In this document: positions 56,952-64,000 of the stretch, piece by piece
Numbering within the stretch: position 1 is the first letter of the stretch
Layout: every line of letters starts with the position of its first letter
From: Marinoscillum pacificum
GTDB taxonomy: Bacteria > Bacteroidota > Bacteroidia > Cytophagales > Cyclobacteriaceae
Assembly: GCF_024714495.1 (NCBI RefSeq)
Contig: NZ_JAMZMJ010000009.1
Location: 1-64,000 of the forward strand
Length of the DNA: 64,000 bases
Direction of reading: 5' to 3'
Program-made: the position numbers and the translations under genes
Notes under the pieces: model-generated
Database searches by the model: none
Seen by the model: only the letters and a program-made list of their open reading frames with translations
What the model was told of the DNA's origin: nothing

Positions 56952-57284
56952 ATGTCCTATAACGAACCACTGGCGGAGAGGATTCTCAGAGCAATTCCTC
57001 ACGAAGACTTGCCTGACATCACCGAAAAGAAGATGTTCGGAGGGCTGGCCTTCATGTATCGCAATAAAATGTCTATTGGAATAGTGAAAGATGACCTAAT
57101 GGTCAGGGTAATCGAGGCTAAAATGGACAAAGTTTTAGCGATGCCACATGTTAGGGAGATGGATTTCACCAAAAGACCAATGAAAGAGTTTATTTTTGTT
57201 TCCCCTGAAGGCTATAATACTGAGATTGAACTGAAAGAGTGGATTGCACTAGGTATAGAGCATGCACGGAGTAAAGTGGAATAG
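56952..57284 (+). CDS. TfoX/Sxy N-terminal-domain protein
   Basis: A 110-aa protein matching the N-terminal domain of TfoX, with KKMFGGLAFMYRNKMSIGIV near residues 28-46. Full-length TfoX is a competence activator in gammaproteobacteria, but stand-alone domains are widespread and their role is unknown. It lies 18 bp after murI and 3 bp before the GNAT gene. Confidence 0.85.
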   Translation: MSYNEPLAERILRAIPHEDLPDITEKKMFGGLAFMYRNKMSIGIVKDDLMVRVIEAKMDKVLAMPHVREMDFTKRPMKEFIFVSPEGYNTEIELKEWIALGIEHARSKVE

Positions 57285-57287
57285 TAG

Positions 57288-57746
57288 ATGAAGTTGGATA
57301 TTCGCAAACTGGGGCACAGTGAGAAACCCCCGATGGACTTGCTGCTCAAAGCAGACCCATCTGAAGCCATGATTGAGAAGTACTTGTATGCAGGAGATTG
57401 CTATATAGCAGAATCTGAAGAAGAACTTATCGGAGTATTTGTCTTATTACCTAACACAGCTCATGAAATTGAGCTGATGAACATATCTGTGTTGGACAAA
57501 TACCAGCATCAAGGTGTTGGTAAAGACATTATCAAGTTCGTAGCCAGAATAGCGAAACTGGAAGGCTATGAAGACTTGATTGTAAAAACAGCTGATGTCA
57601 GTAAAGACGCTCAGGAGTTTTACAAAAAAATGAAATTTGAATATGACTTCACGGTCAAAGGGTACTTCATCCAGTACTATGAGGAACCGATTATGGAAAA
57701 TGGAGAACAAGCCATTGATCAAATAGTCTTCAGAAAGAAATTATAA
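57288..57746 (+). CDS. GNAT-family N-acetyltransferase
   Basis: A 152-aa acetyl-CoA-dependent transferase. The CoA-binding A motif YQHQGVGKDIIKFV (about 68-81) is well formed, followed by VKTADVSKDAQEFYKKMKF. The acceptor is unknown. It lies 3 bp after the TfoX-domain gene and ends before a perfect palindromic terminator shared with lysS. Confidence 0.88.
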   Translation: MKLDIRKLGHSEKPPMDLLLKADPSEAMIEKYLYAGDCYIAESEEELIGVFVLLPNTAHEIELMNISVLDKYQHQGVGKDIIKFVARIAKLEGYEDLIVKTADVSKDAQEFYKKMKFEYDFTVKGYFIQYYEEPIMENGEQAIDQIVFRKKL

Positions 57747-57749
57747 CAG

Positions 57750-57784
57750 AAAAGGCCGATTCAGCTAGCTGAATCGGCCTTTTT
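57750..57784. terminator. Bidirectional terminator between the GNAT gene and lysS
   Basis: Perfect 34-bp palindrome with arms AAAAGGCCGATTCAGCT and its complement, with T runs on both strands. It ends the plus-strand murI group and the minus-strand lysS transcript. Confidence 0.9.
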
Positions 57785-57802
57785 ATAATTAGTTATTGAG
57801 CG

Positions 57803-59530
57803 TTACTTCGCCTCAATAAACATTCCATCATCTTCTTTAGTGACATTTACCATTCCGGCATTTCGAAGACCTTTCACAGCCTTATCCCACTTTTTATTGG
57901 ACAAACCAGCAGCATCTTTCAATGCATCAAGTGTCATTTTTCCTTGTGGTTTTAGCAATTCTAACACTCGTTTTTCATCCTCATTCAATTCCACCTTTAC
58001 TTTTTTCTCAGGCTTCATTTGCGGGAAGAACAATACGTCTTGAATTGACTTAGAATCCGTCATGATCATACTCAAACGATCGATCCCCAAACCAACACCT
58101 GCTGTTGGAGGCATACCAAACTCCAGTGCTCTCAAGAAGTCTTCATCAAGAACCATGGCTTCATCATCACCTCTTTTCGCAAGCTCCAACTGATCTTCAA
58201 ATCGCTTTCGCTGATCAATTGGGTCATTCAACTCGGAATAGGCATTCATGATTTCTTTACCATTACAGATCGCTTCGAATCGCTCTACTAGCCCTGGCTT
58301 AGATCTATGCTTTTTAGTCAATGGAGACATTTCTTCTGGATAGTCTGTGATAAACGTTGGCTGAATCAACTGACCCTCACACTTCTCACCAAAGATTTCG
58401 TCAATCAACTTCGCTTTACCCATCGTATCATCAGTAGGTACGCCTAGTTTCTTCGCTGTTTCACGAAGCTCAGCCTCCTCCATTTCACTGATATCAATTC
58501 CTGTAAAGTGTTGGATGGCTTCAAACATGGTGAATCGCTTCCAAGGCCTCTGGAAGTCAATCGTGTTTTCACCAACTTTCACTTTTGTATCTCCATGAAG
58601 GTTGATGGCAATTCGCTCTACCAACTCTTCCATGAAATCCATCATCCAGTTGTAGTCCTTGTAAGCTACGTACAACTCGATTTGAGTGAACTCAGGATTG
58701 TGGAAACGAGACATTCCTTCGTTTCTAAAATCTTTAGCAAACTCATAAACCCCGTCAAAGCCACCGACAATCAATCGCTTCAAATACAACTCATTCGCAA
58801 TTCGCAAATAAAGTTTCATATCCAGGGTGTTGTGATGCGTCTCGAATGGTCGAGCTGCAGCCCCACCATGAATTGGCTGAAGAATTGGTGTTTCTACCTC
58901 CAGGTATCCATGCTCATTCATGAAATCTCTGATGGTATTGACCAACTGCGTTCTTTTCTTGAAAGTCTCTTTGATGTGTGGGTTCACAATTAAGTCCAGG
59001 TAACGCTGTCTGTAACGCTGCTCAGGATCTGTAAATGCATCCCATGTCTTTTTATTTCCTTCTTCATCCTCACCTTCTTTTACGATAGGCAATGGACGAA
59101 GTGATTTACTCAATAGTTTGATATCCGTAACATGGATAGAAATCTCTCCTACCTGGGTAGTGAATACATATCCTTTGATACCGATGATATCCCCGATATC
59201 TAATCTTTTCTTGAAGAAATCATTGTACCATGAGGTATCATCACCTTCACAGATATCATCTCTTCGCACATAGATCTGCATACGTCCGGTGCTGTCCTGA
59301 ATCTCAGCAAAAGAAGCAGAACCCATGATCCGTTTACTCATTAAGCGACCTGCAATAGAGATGTCCTTATAGTCGGTCTTTCGACGCTCGTAGTTCTCCA
59401 TGATGTCCTTCACGCTTACGTTTACATCAAAAAGATCTGCAGGGTAGGGATCAATTCCCATTTTCATCAAAGCCTCACGCTCGTTTCTTCTCTGAATTTC
59501 TTGTTCGCTTAATTGCATTCTATATGACAA
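57803..59530 (-). CDS. lysS: Lysyl-tRNA synthetase (class II)
   Basis: A 575-aa aminoacyl-tRNA synthetase. An OB-fold anticodon domain (about 55-170) precedes the catalytic core, with motif 2 [18 protein letters not shown] and motif 3 GLGIDRLSM. The extra C-terminal domain (about 513-575; [13 protein letters not shown] and [13 protein letters not shown]) resembles a small winged helix and makes the protein longer than the usual 500 aa. I recall such extensions in other Bacteroidota. The transcript ends at the 57750 palindrome. Confidence 0.97.
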   Translation of the reverse strand: MSYRMQLSEQEIQRRNEREALMKMGIDPYPADLFDVNVSVKDIMENYERRKTDYKDISIAGRLMSKRIMGSASFAEIQDSTGRMQIYVRRDDICEGDDTSWYNDFFKKRLDIGDIIGIKGYVFTTQVGEISIHVTDIKLLSKSLRPLPIVKEGEDEEGNKKTWDAFTDPEQRYRQRYLDLIVNPHIKETFKKRTQLVNTIRDFMNEHGYLEVETPILQPIHGGAAARPFETHHNTLDMKLYLRIANELYLKRLIVGGFDGVYEFAKDFRNEGMSRFHNPEFTQIELYVAYKDYNWMMDFMEELVERIAINLHGDTKVKVGENTIDFQRPWKRFTMFEAIQHFTGIDISEMEEAELRETAKKLGVPTDDTMGKAKLIDEIFGEKCEGQLIQPTFITDYPEEMSPLTKKHRSKPGLVERFEAICNGKEIMNAYSELNDPIDQRKRFEDQLELAKRGDDEAMVLDEDFLRALEFGMPPTAGVGLGIDRLSMIMTDSKSIQDVLFFPQMKPEKKVKVELNEDEKRVLELLKPQGKMTLDALKDAAGLSNKKWDKAVKGLRNAGMVNVTKEDDGMFIEAK

Positions 59531-59677
59531 AAATTTGTTGTTACTAAACTTCTTTAACCACCCAAAGTCAAAAAAGTCTTTTCTATATAATTATCTACTT
59601 GATTTTGAAAATGTTGCGCAAACTTAAAGCATTCTTACCCTTATAAACAGGTATTACTCTAAAAACGCCGTTTTATC

Positions 59678-59793
59678 AAAACTGTCATTTCGACAATCGG
59701 AGAAATCTTCTTTCTAATCCACGATTCTTTTTAATCAAACAATTCCCGCACGATTAAGATAGAAACCTCTGACACACTCGGTAAGACAGTTTT
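59678..59793. repeat. REP-like imperfect palindrome
   Basis: A 116-bp element bounded by AAAACTGTC (59678-59686) and GACAGTTTT (59785-59793). The left end continues as CATTTCGACAATCGGAGAA, which resembles the dispersed extragenic repeats common in Bacteroidota genomes (recalled, not checked). The right half is a degenerate mirror image. The rest of 59531-59803 is A/T-rich and has no gene. Confidence 0.55.
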
Positions 59794-59803
59794 GGGTATT
59801 GGC

Positions 59804-60985
59804 CTACTTACCCTTTCGCCTTTTTAATTCTTTCTGAATTAATCGGTACTCTCTACTGCTCTGACCAGCAATGGAGGTATTTTCTTCCGCTCTTCTAAAC
59901 AAATAAGGAAGCACCTTCTCTACCGGACCGTACGGCACATATTTAGCCACATTATAGCCCATACTTGCGAGTTTGAATGAAATGTTATCACTCATTCCCA
60001 AAAGCTGGGCGAAGTATACGCGATCATCCGATTTATCAATTCCTTTCTCAGCCATCAGATCCACCAAATACTGGCAAGAGTCCTCATTGTGAGTACCTGC
60101 ACATACGGCAAACTTGTCAATGTGGTCAATTACAAAAGCCAGTGCTTTGTTGTAATCTTCATCTGTAGCTTGTTTCGTTGGTTGAATTGGGTCTCGATAA
60201 CCTTTCTCTTCAGCTCTTTCTCGTTCCTTTTCCATATAAGCACCACGAACCAACTTAGCAGCGAAATAACAACCAGTAGCGGTTACCTCCTCATATCCCT
60301 TTACCATGTTGGCATAGGACTCATGCCTGTAAAGCTGATAGGTGTTGTAGACATACGGTTTTTCTTTGTTATAAGTCTTCATCAGACGATAAACCATTTC
60401 ATCCACTACATCCTGATACCAGGTTTCCTCAGCATCGATCATGAATTTAATATCGTTCTTCACTGCCTGAGCAACAATCTTATCCAGACGCTCATAAATT
60501 TTATCAAACCGCTTTTGTTCTTCCGGGGTGAACGGCTCGCCTTTTTGTTTTTTCTCCAACAACTTACCAGAGCCAATGCCAGTTGGTTTGATTACGCAAA
60601 ATGGAATACTCACATGTTGCTTGGAATAATCCGATACACGCAATGCCTCCTCTACAGCATCATCGTATCCCTGCTCACTAGCTTCTCCTTCTACGCTGTA
60701 ATCCAAAATAGTTTTCACCTTAGCTCCAGCCAGGCGTCGCATGCGCTCTTCACTACCTTCTATCGACTCACCCCCACAGAAATGATCAAACAGGGTTTTC
60801 TTGATCAGTCCTTTTACTGGTAATTTCATGGCTAAAGCAGCATTGGTCACTGCCGTACCAGCTTTCACGATGAATGGGTAATCCATCACACTGAATACCA
60901 AATGAGACTTACGCAACTGCGCATCAGATTTATGCGCGAATGCAGTTGCTGTGTCTTCGAAGTTGATTTTTGAATTTTCTGTCAT
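59804..60985 (-). CDS. Proline dehydrogenase
   Basis: A 393-aa FAD-dependent enzyme that oxidises proline to pyrroline-5-carboxylate. The TIM-barrel core includes MIDAEETWYQDVVDEMV, KLVRGAYMEKERERA (with the Arg that holds the substrate carboxylate) and YVPYGPVEKVLPYLFRRAEEN near the C-terminus. It is mono-functional: no P5C dehydrogenase domain. A -7 box flanked by a short inverted repeat lies just upstream. Confidence 0.95.
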   Translation of the reverse strand: MTENSKINFEDTATAFAHKSDAQLRKSHLVFSVMDYPFIVKAGTAVTNAALAMKLPVKGLIKKTLFDHFCGGESIEGSEERMRRLAGAKVKTILDYSVEGEASEQGYDDAVEEALRVSDYSKQHVSIPFCVIKPTGIGSGKLLEKKQKGEPFTPEEQKRFDKIYERLDKIVAQAVKNDIKFMIDAEETWYQDVVDEMVYRLMKTYNKEKPYVYNTYQLYRHESYANMVKGYEEVTATGCYFAAKLVRGAYMEKERERAEEKGYRDPIQPTKQATDEDYNKALAFVIDHIDKFAVCAGTHNEDSCQYLVDLMAEKGIDKSDDRVYFAQLLGMSDNISFKLASMGYNVAKYVPYGPVEKVLPYLFRRAEENTSIAGQSSREYRLIQKELKRRKGK

Positions 60986-60998
60986 ACTTTTGAATCTG

Positions 60999-61019
60999 AC
61001 CGCAAAGATAATATGCGGT
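60999..61019 (-). promoter_or_regulatory. Promoter element with operator-like palindrome before proline dehydrogenase
   Basis: ACCGCA and TGCGGT (60999-61004 and 61014-61019) flank the minus-strand -7 box TATCTTTG (61010-61003). A factor bound to this inverted repeat would block polymerase. A standard -33 is not clear. Proline catabolism is commonly substrate-controlled, so a repressor site is plausible (inference). Confidence 0.4.
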
Positions 61020-61106
61020 TAATCAATTTATCACCCCGTTCGTGTAGTTGAGGAATTTTGTTTTACAAAACAATATGGCTCTCAATTCCGGATAAGAATA
61101 TGTTGT

Positions 61107-62171
61107 TTGTTTACAGTAATAAAAGGAAAGAAGAGTTTGAAAATACCAGAGTACATCACTTTTACGAACAACCCAAAAAACACCCTAAATGAGCTTTTAA
61201 ATGAATTCAAGCCAGATAAGGTTGCTTTTCTGGTGGACGAAAATACCAAAGCCAATTGTCTCCCTTTATTTGAATTGGATGAAAACGCTGATCTGATTGA
61301 AATAAAAAGTGGAGAAATCAATAAAAACCTAGACACGTGTCAGCATATCTGGCAATCGATGACCGACCTTGGCTTTAGCAGAAAATCGCTGTTAATTAAT
61401 GTTGGTGGTGGAGTGATTGGCGACATGGGAGGATTTTGTGCTTCCACTTATAAGCGTGGCATACGTTTTTTCAATTTCCCAACTACCCTCCTTGCCGCAG
61501 TTGATGCCAATATTGGCGGAAAGTTAGGTATTGACTTCAATGGCTTTAAAAACCACATTGGTGTTTTCCAAGATCCTGATGCGGTAGTCGTTTGTGACCG
61601 GTTTCTAGCTACACTTCCAGAGCGCGAACTAAGATCTGGTTTTGCGGAAGTGATCAAGCATGGATTGATCTATGATGCGAAGTATTATACCTCTTTGAAA
61701 GAAAAGACTTTCCCAGACTTTAACTGGAACGAGATTATCCAAAAGTCCATAGAGATCAAAGGAGATGTAGTCGCTCAAGATCCTCGTGAAGGTGGAATTA
61801 GAAAGATTTTAAATTTTGGCCACACGTTAGGACATGGCATCGAAACCTGGTATCTGAACTCTGGAAAATCACTACTTCATGGAGAAGCCATTTCCATTGG
61901 AATGATCACCGAAGGATATCTATCTGAAAAGACAGGATTAATTACAAAATCAGATCTTTTGGACTTTACCGGTTATATCCAAAAGATCTACGGTCTTTTT
62001 GAATTGCCTCCATTGGAAGAAATCCTTCCGCTGATGCAGCAAGACAAGAAGAATGTGGGCAGCGAAATCAATTATTCACTGCTCGAGGGCATTGGTAAGT
62101 GTGGATATGACCAAAAAATTGGGCTGGAATTGATCGAAGAAGCCTTCGATTATTACGAAAATCTTAAATAA
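61107..62171 (+). CDS. aroB: 3-dehydroquinate synthase
   Basis: A 354-aa NAD- and metal-dependent shikimate-pathway enzyme making 3-dehydroquinate from DAHP. The NAD-binding GGGVIGDMGGFCASTYKRG, the metal-site EVIKHGLIYD and HTLGHGIE are intact. The only fitting start is TTG at 61107. Its end overlaps the minus-strand 53-aa ORF by 8 bp. aroA follows 230 bp later. Confidence 0.95.
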   Translation: MFTVIKGKKSLKIPEYITFTNNPKNTLNELLNEFKPDKVAFLVDENTKANCLPLFELDENADLIEIKSGEINKNLDTCQHIWQSMTDLGFSRKSLLINVGGGVIGDMGGFCASTYKRGIRFFNFPTTLLAAVDANIGGKLGIDFNGFKNHIGVFQDPDAVVVCDRFLATLPERELRSGFAEVIKHGLIYDAKYYTSLKEKTFPDFNWNEIIQKSIEIKGDVVAQDPREGGIRKILNFGHTLGHGIETWYLNSGKSLLHGEAISIGMITEGYLSEKTGLITKSDLLDFTGYIQKIYGLFELPPLEEILPLMQQDKKNVGSEINYSLLEGIGKCGYDQKIGLELIEEAFDYYENLK

Positions 62172-62325
62172 ACAGATTTTCCTTATCCTCAATCCCGTTT
62201 TGCTCAGTAGTTTTGGCGGCTCTTAACTTGTTTTTAACCAATTTCTTTGGGCTGGTTACCAAAAAAGTAGCCGAACCAACTAGTGCGGTTACTACAATTG
62301 TTCCTAGAGTTTTTGAAAATGACAT
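62164..62325 (-). CDS. 53-aa single-span membrane protein
   Basis: A small ORF (ATG at 62325, stop at 62166-62164). Residues 1-5 are polar, 6-24 form a membrane helix (KTLGTIVVTALVGSATFLV), and the rest is basic then acidic (KKLVKNKLRAAK... ending NLFI). The positive-inside rule places the tail in the cytoplasm. I do not recognise a family. It fills most of the aroB-aroA spacer and overlaps the aroB 3' end, so the gap is not empty. Confidence 0.6.
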   Translation of the reverse strand: MSFSKTLGTIVVTALVGSATFLVTSPKKLVKNKLRAAKTTEQNGIEDKENLFI

Positions 62326-62401
62326 AGTCAATCGATAATTAAATTACGATAACGCAAACAACACCCCTGCTGTTTAACCTTATTTTAAAATTATTTAAAT
62401 T

Positions 62402-63625
62402 TTGAAGTACCTCCTTAAAAAATTCGATCAACCGCTGAAAGGCAGAGTCCAATTGACATCTTCTAAAAGCGAGAGTAATCGTGCCTTGCTGATTAACGCA
62501 CTTAGTGGCAATAAATTATCACTGGATAATTTATCCGCCGCTAGAGATACTCAAACTATGACTAGGCTATTACAAGAACTAAGCCAAACTTGGGACGTTC
62601 TTGATGCTGGCACAACCATGCGTTTTAGTACGGCCTATTTGGGAGTAAAAGGACAGGGAGAAATCATTACTGGCACGGAAAGAATGTGCCAGCGACCAAT
62701 CGGTCTTTTGGTGGATGCACTAAGAAAACTGGGAGCCACTATCGAATATCAAAAAGAGGAAGGCTATCCTCCGCTCAAAATTTGGGGAATCAAAGAACAG
62801 AAAGCCAATAGAATAGACATTCCAGGTAATATTAGCAGCCAGTTCATCTCTGCTTTGTTAATGATAGGCCCTTCATTGCCAAATGGCATTGAAATCAACC
62901 TGACCACTGAAATTTTTAGCAGGCCCTACATTGAGATGACTCTTGGTCTGATGAAGCGATTTGGAGTAGACGCCGCATGGGAGAGCCAATTAATTAAAAT
63001 AGCTCCACAAGAATATACAGGTGGTGACTATACAATCGAGAGTGACTGGTCTGGCGCCAGCTACTGGTATTCTATGGCGGCTTTGAATGCTGACTCAGAC
63101 ATCATTTTAGGTGGATTGAGAGAAGATAGCTTGCAAGGCGATCAAGAGATAGCAACGATCATGGAAAAACTCGGTGTGAGCACTACTTATGTTGACGGTG
63201 GAGCGCATCTTAAGACCACTGATCGAGTAGAAAAAGAAATTCACATCGACTTTAAAACGTGTCCTGATTTAGCTCAGACCGTATTGGTAGTTGCAGCAAT
63301 TAAAGGAGCTACCCTAAAAATGACTGGTCTGGAAAGTCTGCGAATTAAGGAAACGGATCGTATTGCAGCCATGCAAAACGAACTAGCCAAAATGGGTGCT
63401 ACTTTATCAGAAGAAGGTTCTTCATGGACATTGACGCCAGGTACGCTCCCAGCGCAAATTGAAATGATCGATACTTATGATGACCATCGTATGGCCATGG
63501 CTTTTGGTCCCGTATGCCAGCTGCAAGAGGTATTGATTGACGATCCATCTGTGGTTAACAAATCGTATCCTGCTTATTGGGATGATTTGAAATCTGTAGG
63601 TACCATCATAGAAGAAGTTCAATAA
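62402..63625 (+). CDS. aroA: 3-phosphoshikimate 1-carboxyvinyltransferase (EPSP synthase)
   Basis: A 407-aa shikimate-pathway enzyme that adds PEP to shikimate-3-phosphate. SKSESNRAL (21-29) holds Lys22; DAGTTMRFSTAYL replaces the usual NAGT-type start of its loop; ISSQFISALLM, LRIKETDRIAAM and YDDHRMAMAF are in place. It is slightly shorter than typical (~427 aa). Start TTG at 62402 gives a good N-terminus. Confidence 0.95.
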   Translation: MKYLLKKFDQPLKGRVQLTSSKSESNRALLINALSGNKLSLDNLSAARDTQTMTRLLQELSQTWDVLDAGTTMRFSTAYLGVKGQGEIITGTERMCQRPIGLLVDALRKLGATIEYQKEEGYPPLKIWGIKEQKANRIDIPGNISSQFISALLMIGPSLPNGIEINLTTEIFSRPYIEMTLGLMKRFGVDAAWESQLIKIAPQEYTGGDYTIESDWSGASYWYSMAALNADSDIILGGLREDSLQGDQEIATIMEKLGVSTTYVDGGAHLKTTDRVEKEIHIDFKTCPDLAQTVLVVAAIKGATLKMTGLESLRIKETDRIAAMQNELAKMGATLSEEGSSWTLTPGTLPAQIEMIDTYDDHRMAMAFGPVCQLQEVLIDDPSVVNKSYPAYWDDLKSVGTIIEEVQ

Positions 63626-63714
63626 ACATAATTGAAATTCAATTAGAACTAATCTTCTCGACAACTTTCAGAACTTAAGGAAACACCAAACCAACTTTTT
63701 TAAGAGTTGGACCA

Positions 63715-63810
63715 TACTATTAAGTTAAGTTCTTTTAAAAAAAGTCCTTCTCCTCCCAGGAGAAGGATTTCGGATGAGGAAAGAACGAAACATCACTTAA
63801 CTTAATAGTA
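63715..63810. repeat. 16-bp terminal-type inverted repeat
   Basis: TACTATTAAGTTAAGT (63715-63730) and its exact reverse complement at 63795-63810, bracketing a terminator hairpin. No flanking target-site duplication was seen (CCA before, TTT after). It could be a small non-autonomous element, an operator pair or a long stem. Confidence 0.6.
63741..63770 (-). terminator. Minus-strand terminator hairpin
   Basis: TCCTTCTCCT and AGGAGAAGGA with a 3-nt loop. On the minus strand the stem is followed by seven T; on the plus strand only three. It may end a minus-strand gene lying right of the window. Confidence 0.65.
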
Positions 63811-64000
63811 TTTAAGATCCAAAATAAAAGGTAAAAAGGGTACAAGTGATGTTAATCATCCTTGCGAAAAATCTTATTATCCCTACAATCAATAAAAAAT
63901 CTTTCATTTGAACATCTGACGACATTTAGGCTTCGTAGATAGATCGAATTGTTTATTGCAACGTATAAGTTGTAACTTCATCGATCAGCTGGAAAATAAA

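Larger units (their letters stand above)
63626..64000. other. Intergenic region with nested inverted repeats
   Basis: 375 bp without a gene. It contains a strong hairpin with a terminator tail for the minus strand (63741-63770) inside a perfect 16-bp inverted repeat (63715-63730 and 63795-63810). The rest (63811-64000) is A/T-rich and shows no ORF longer than about 20 codons. Confidence 0.6.

Noticed and set aside
58508-58993. Plus-strand ORF of 161 aa
   Set aside because: Antisense to lysS with no independent support.
60089-60823. Plus-strand ORF of 244 aa
   Set aside because: Antisense to proline dehydrogenase; Phe/Ser/His-rich, no recognisable motif, and the opposite strand encodes an intact enzyme.
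63715-63810. Insertion sequence between the 16-bp repeats
   Set aside because: Only 64 bp lie inside, with no transposase frame and no target-site duplication.

Overview
The window is a stretch of chromosome from a Gram-negative member of the Bacteroidota, most likely order Cytophagales (inference). The evidence is two SusC/SusD outer-membrane pairs, secreted proteins ending in type IX secretion (T9SS) sorting tails, an LptD/LpxB/HldD/MlaD outer-membrane gene set, and promoters of the TTG-N18/19-TAnnTTTG type. Most genes are housekeeping; no transposase, integrase, phage gene, rRNA or CRISPR array was seen. One tRNA gene, tRNA-Leu(UAG), is present.

Layout. 1-312: two copies of a 29-nt leader-like repeat. 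313-4639 (minus): rel, then fur-STAS-purA starting at a near-canonical promoter. 4665-8198 (plus): tRNA-Leu, then trigger factor, clpP and clpX, a protein folding and degradation cluster. 8184-10701: lpxB, a QueD/PTPS-family gene and hldD. 10682-28819 (minus) is the accessory part: a T9SS subtilase; an operon of susC, susD, an unknown secreted protein and a Calx-beta-like lipoprotein; a very large T9SS protein with an HELGH motif; and a second susC-susD pair. 29039-38833: OmpA/PD40 protein, queE, folD, lepA, dtd, an SDR protein, YkvA-like and membrane proteins, an A-type Fe-S carrier, folB, a DivIVA-domain protein and a WD40 protein. 38876-48072: phosphopantetheinyl transferase, a LytS/LytTR two-component pair, a four-domain fasciclin lipoprotein, a SirB1-like protein, an acyl-CoA carboxylase beta subunit, an MlaD-like protein and a cell-wall amidase. 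48153-57746 (plus): lptD, a PAS histidine kinase, a 66-aa ORF and a stand-alone receiver, YebC, several unknowns, murI, a TfoX-like protein and a GNAT enzyme. 57803-63625: lysS, proline dehydrogenase, aroB, an overlooked 53-aa membrane protein and aroA. 63626-64000 has no gene but holds a terminator nested inside a 16-bp inverted repeat.

How the genes fit together. The 10.7-28.8 kb block reads as a macromolecule-uptake locus. T9SS-exported enzymes would act outside the cell or on its surface, and SusD/Calx-beta lipoproteins with two TonB-dependent SusC channels would import the products. Because the secreted enzymes are protease-like and no glycoside hydrolase is present, a protein or peptide substrate is the best guess. 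Both susC genes share the same leader sequence at the same distance from the start codon, which suggests common control.

Other points of interest are paired palindromes in the spacers of the kinase/66-aa/receiver cassette, an A-type Fe-S carrier without its C-terminal cysteines, and interleaved promoters of rel and tRNA-Leu. All calls come from reading the sequence; no database search was possible.
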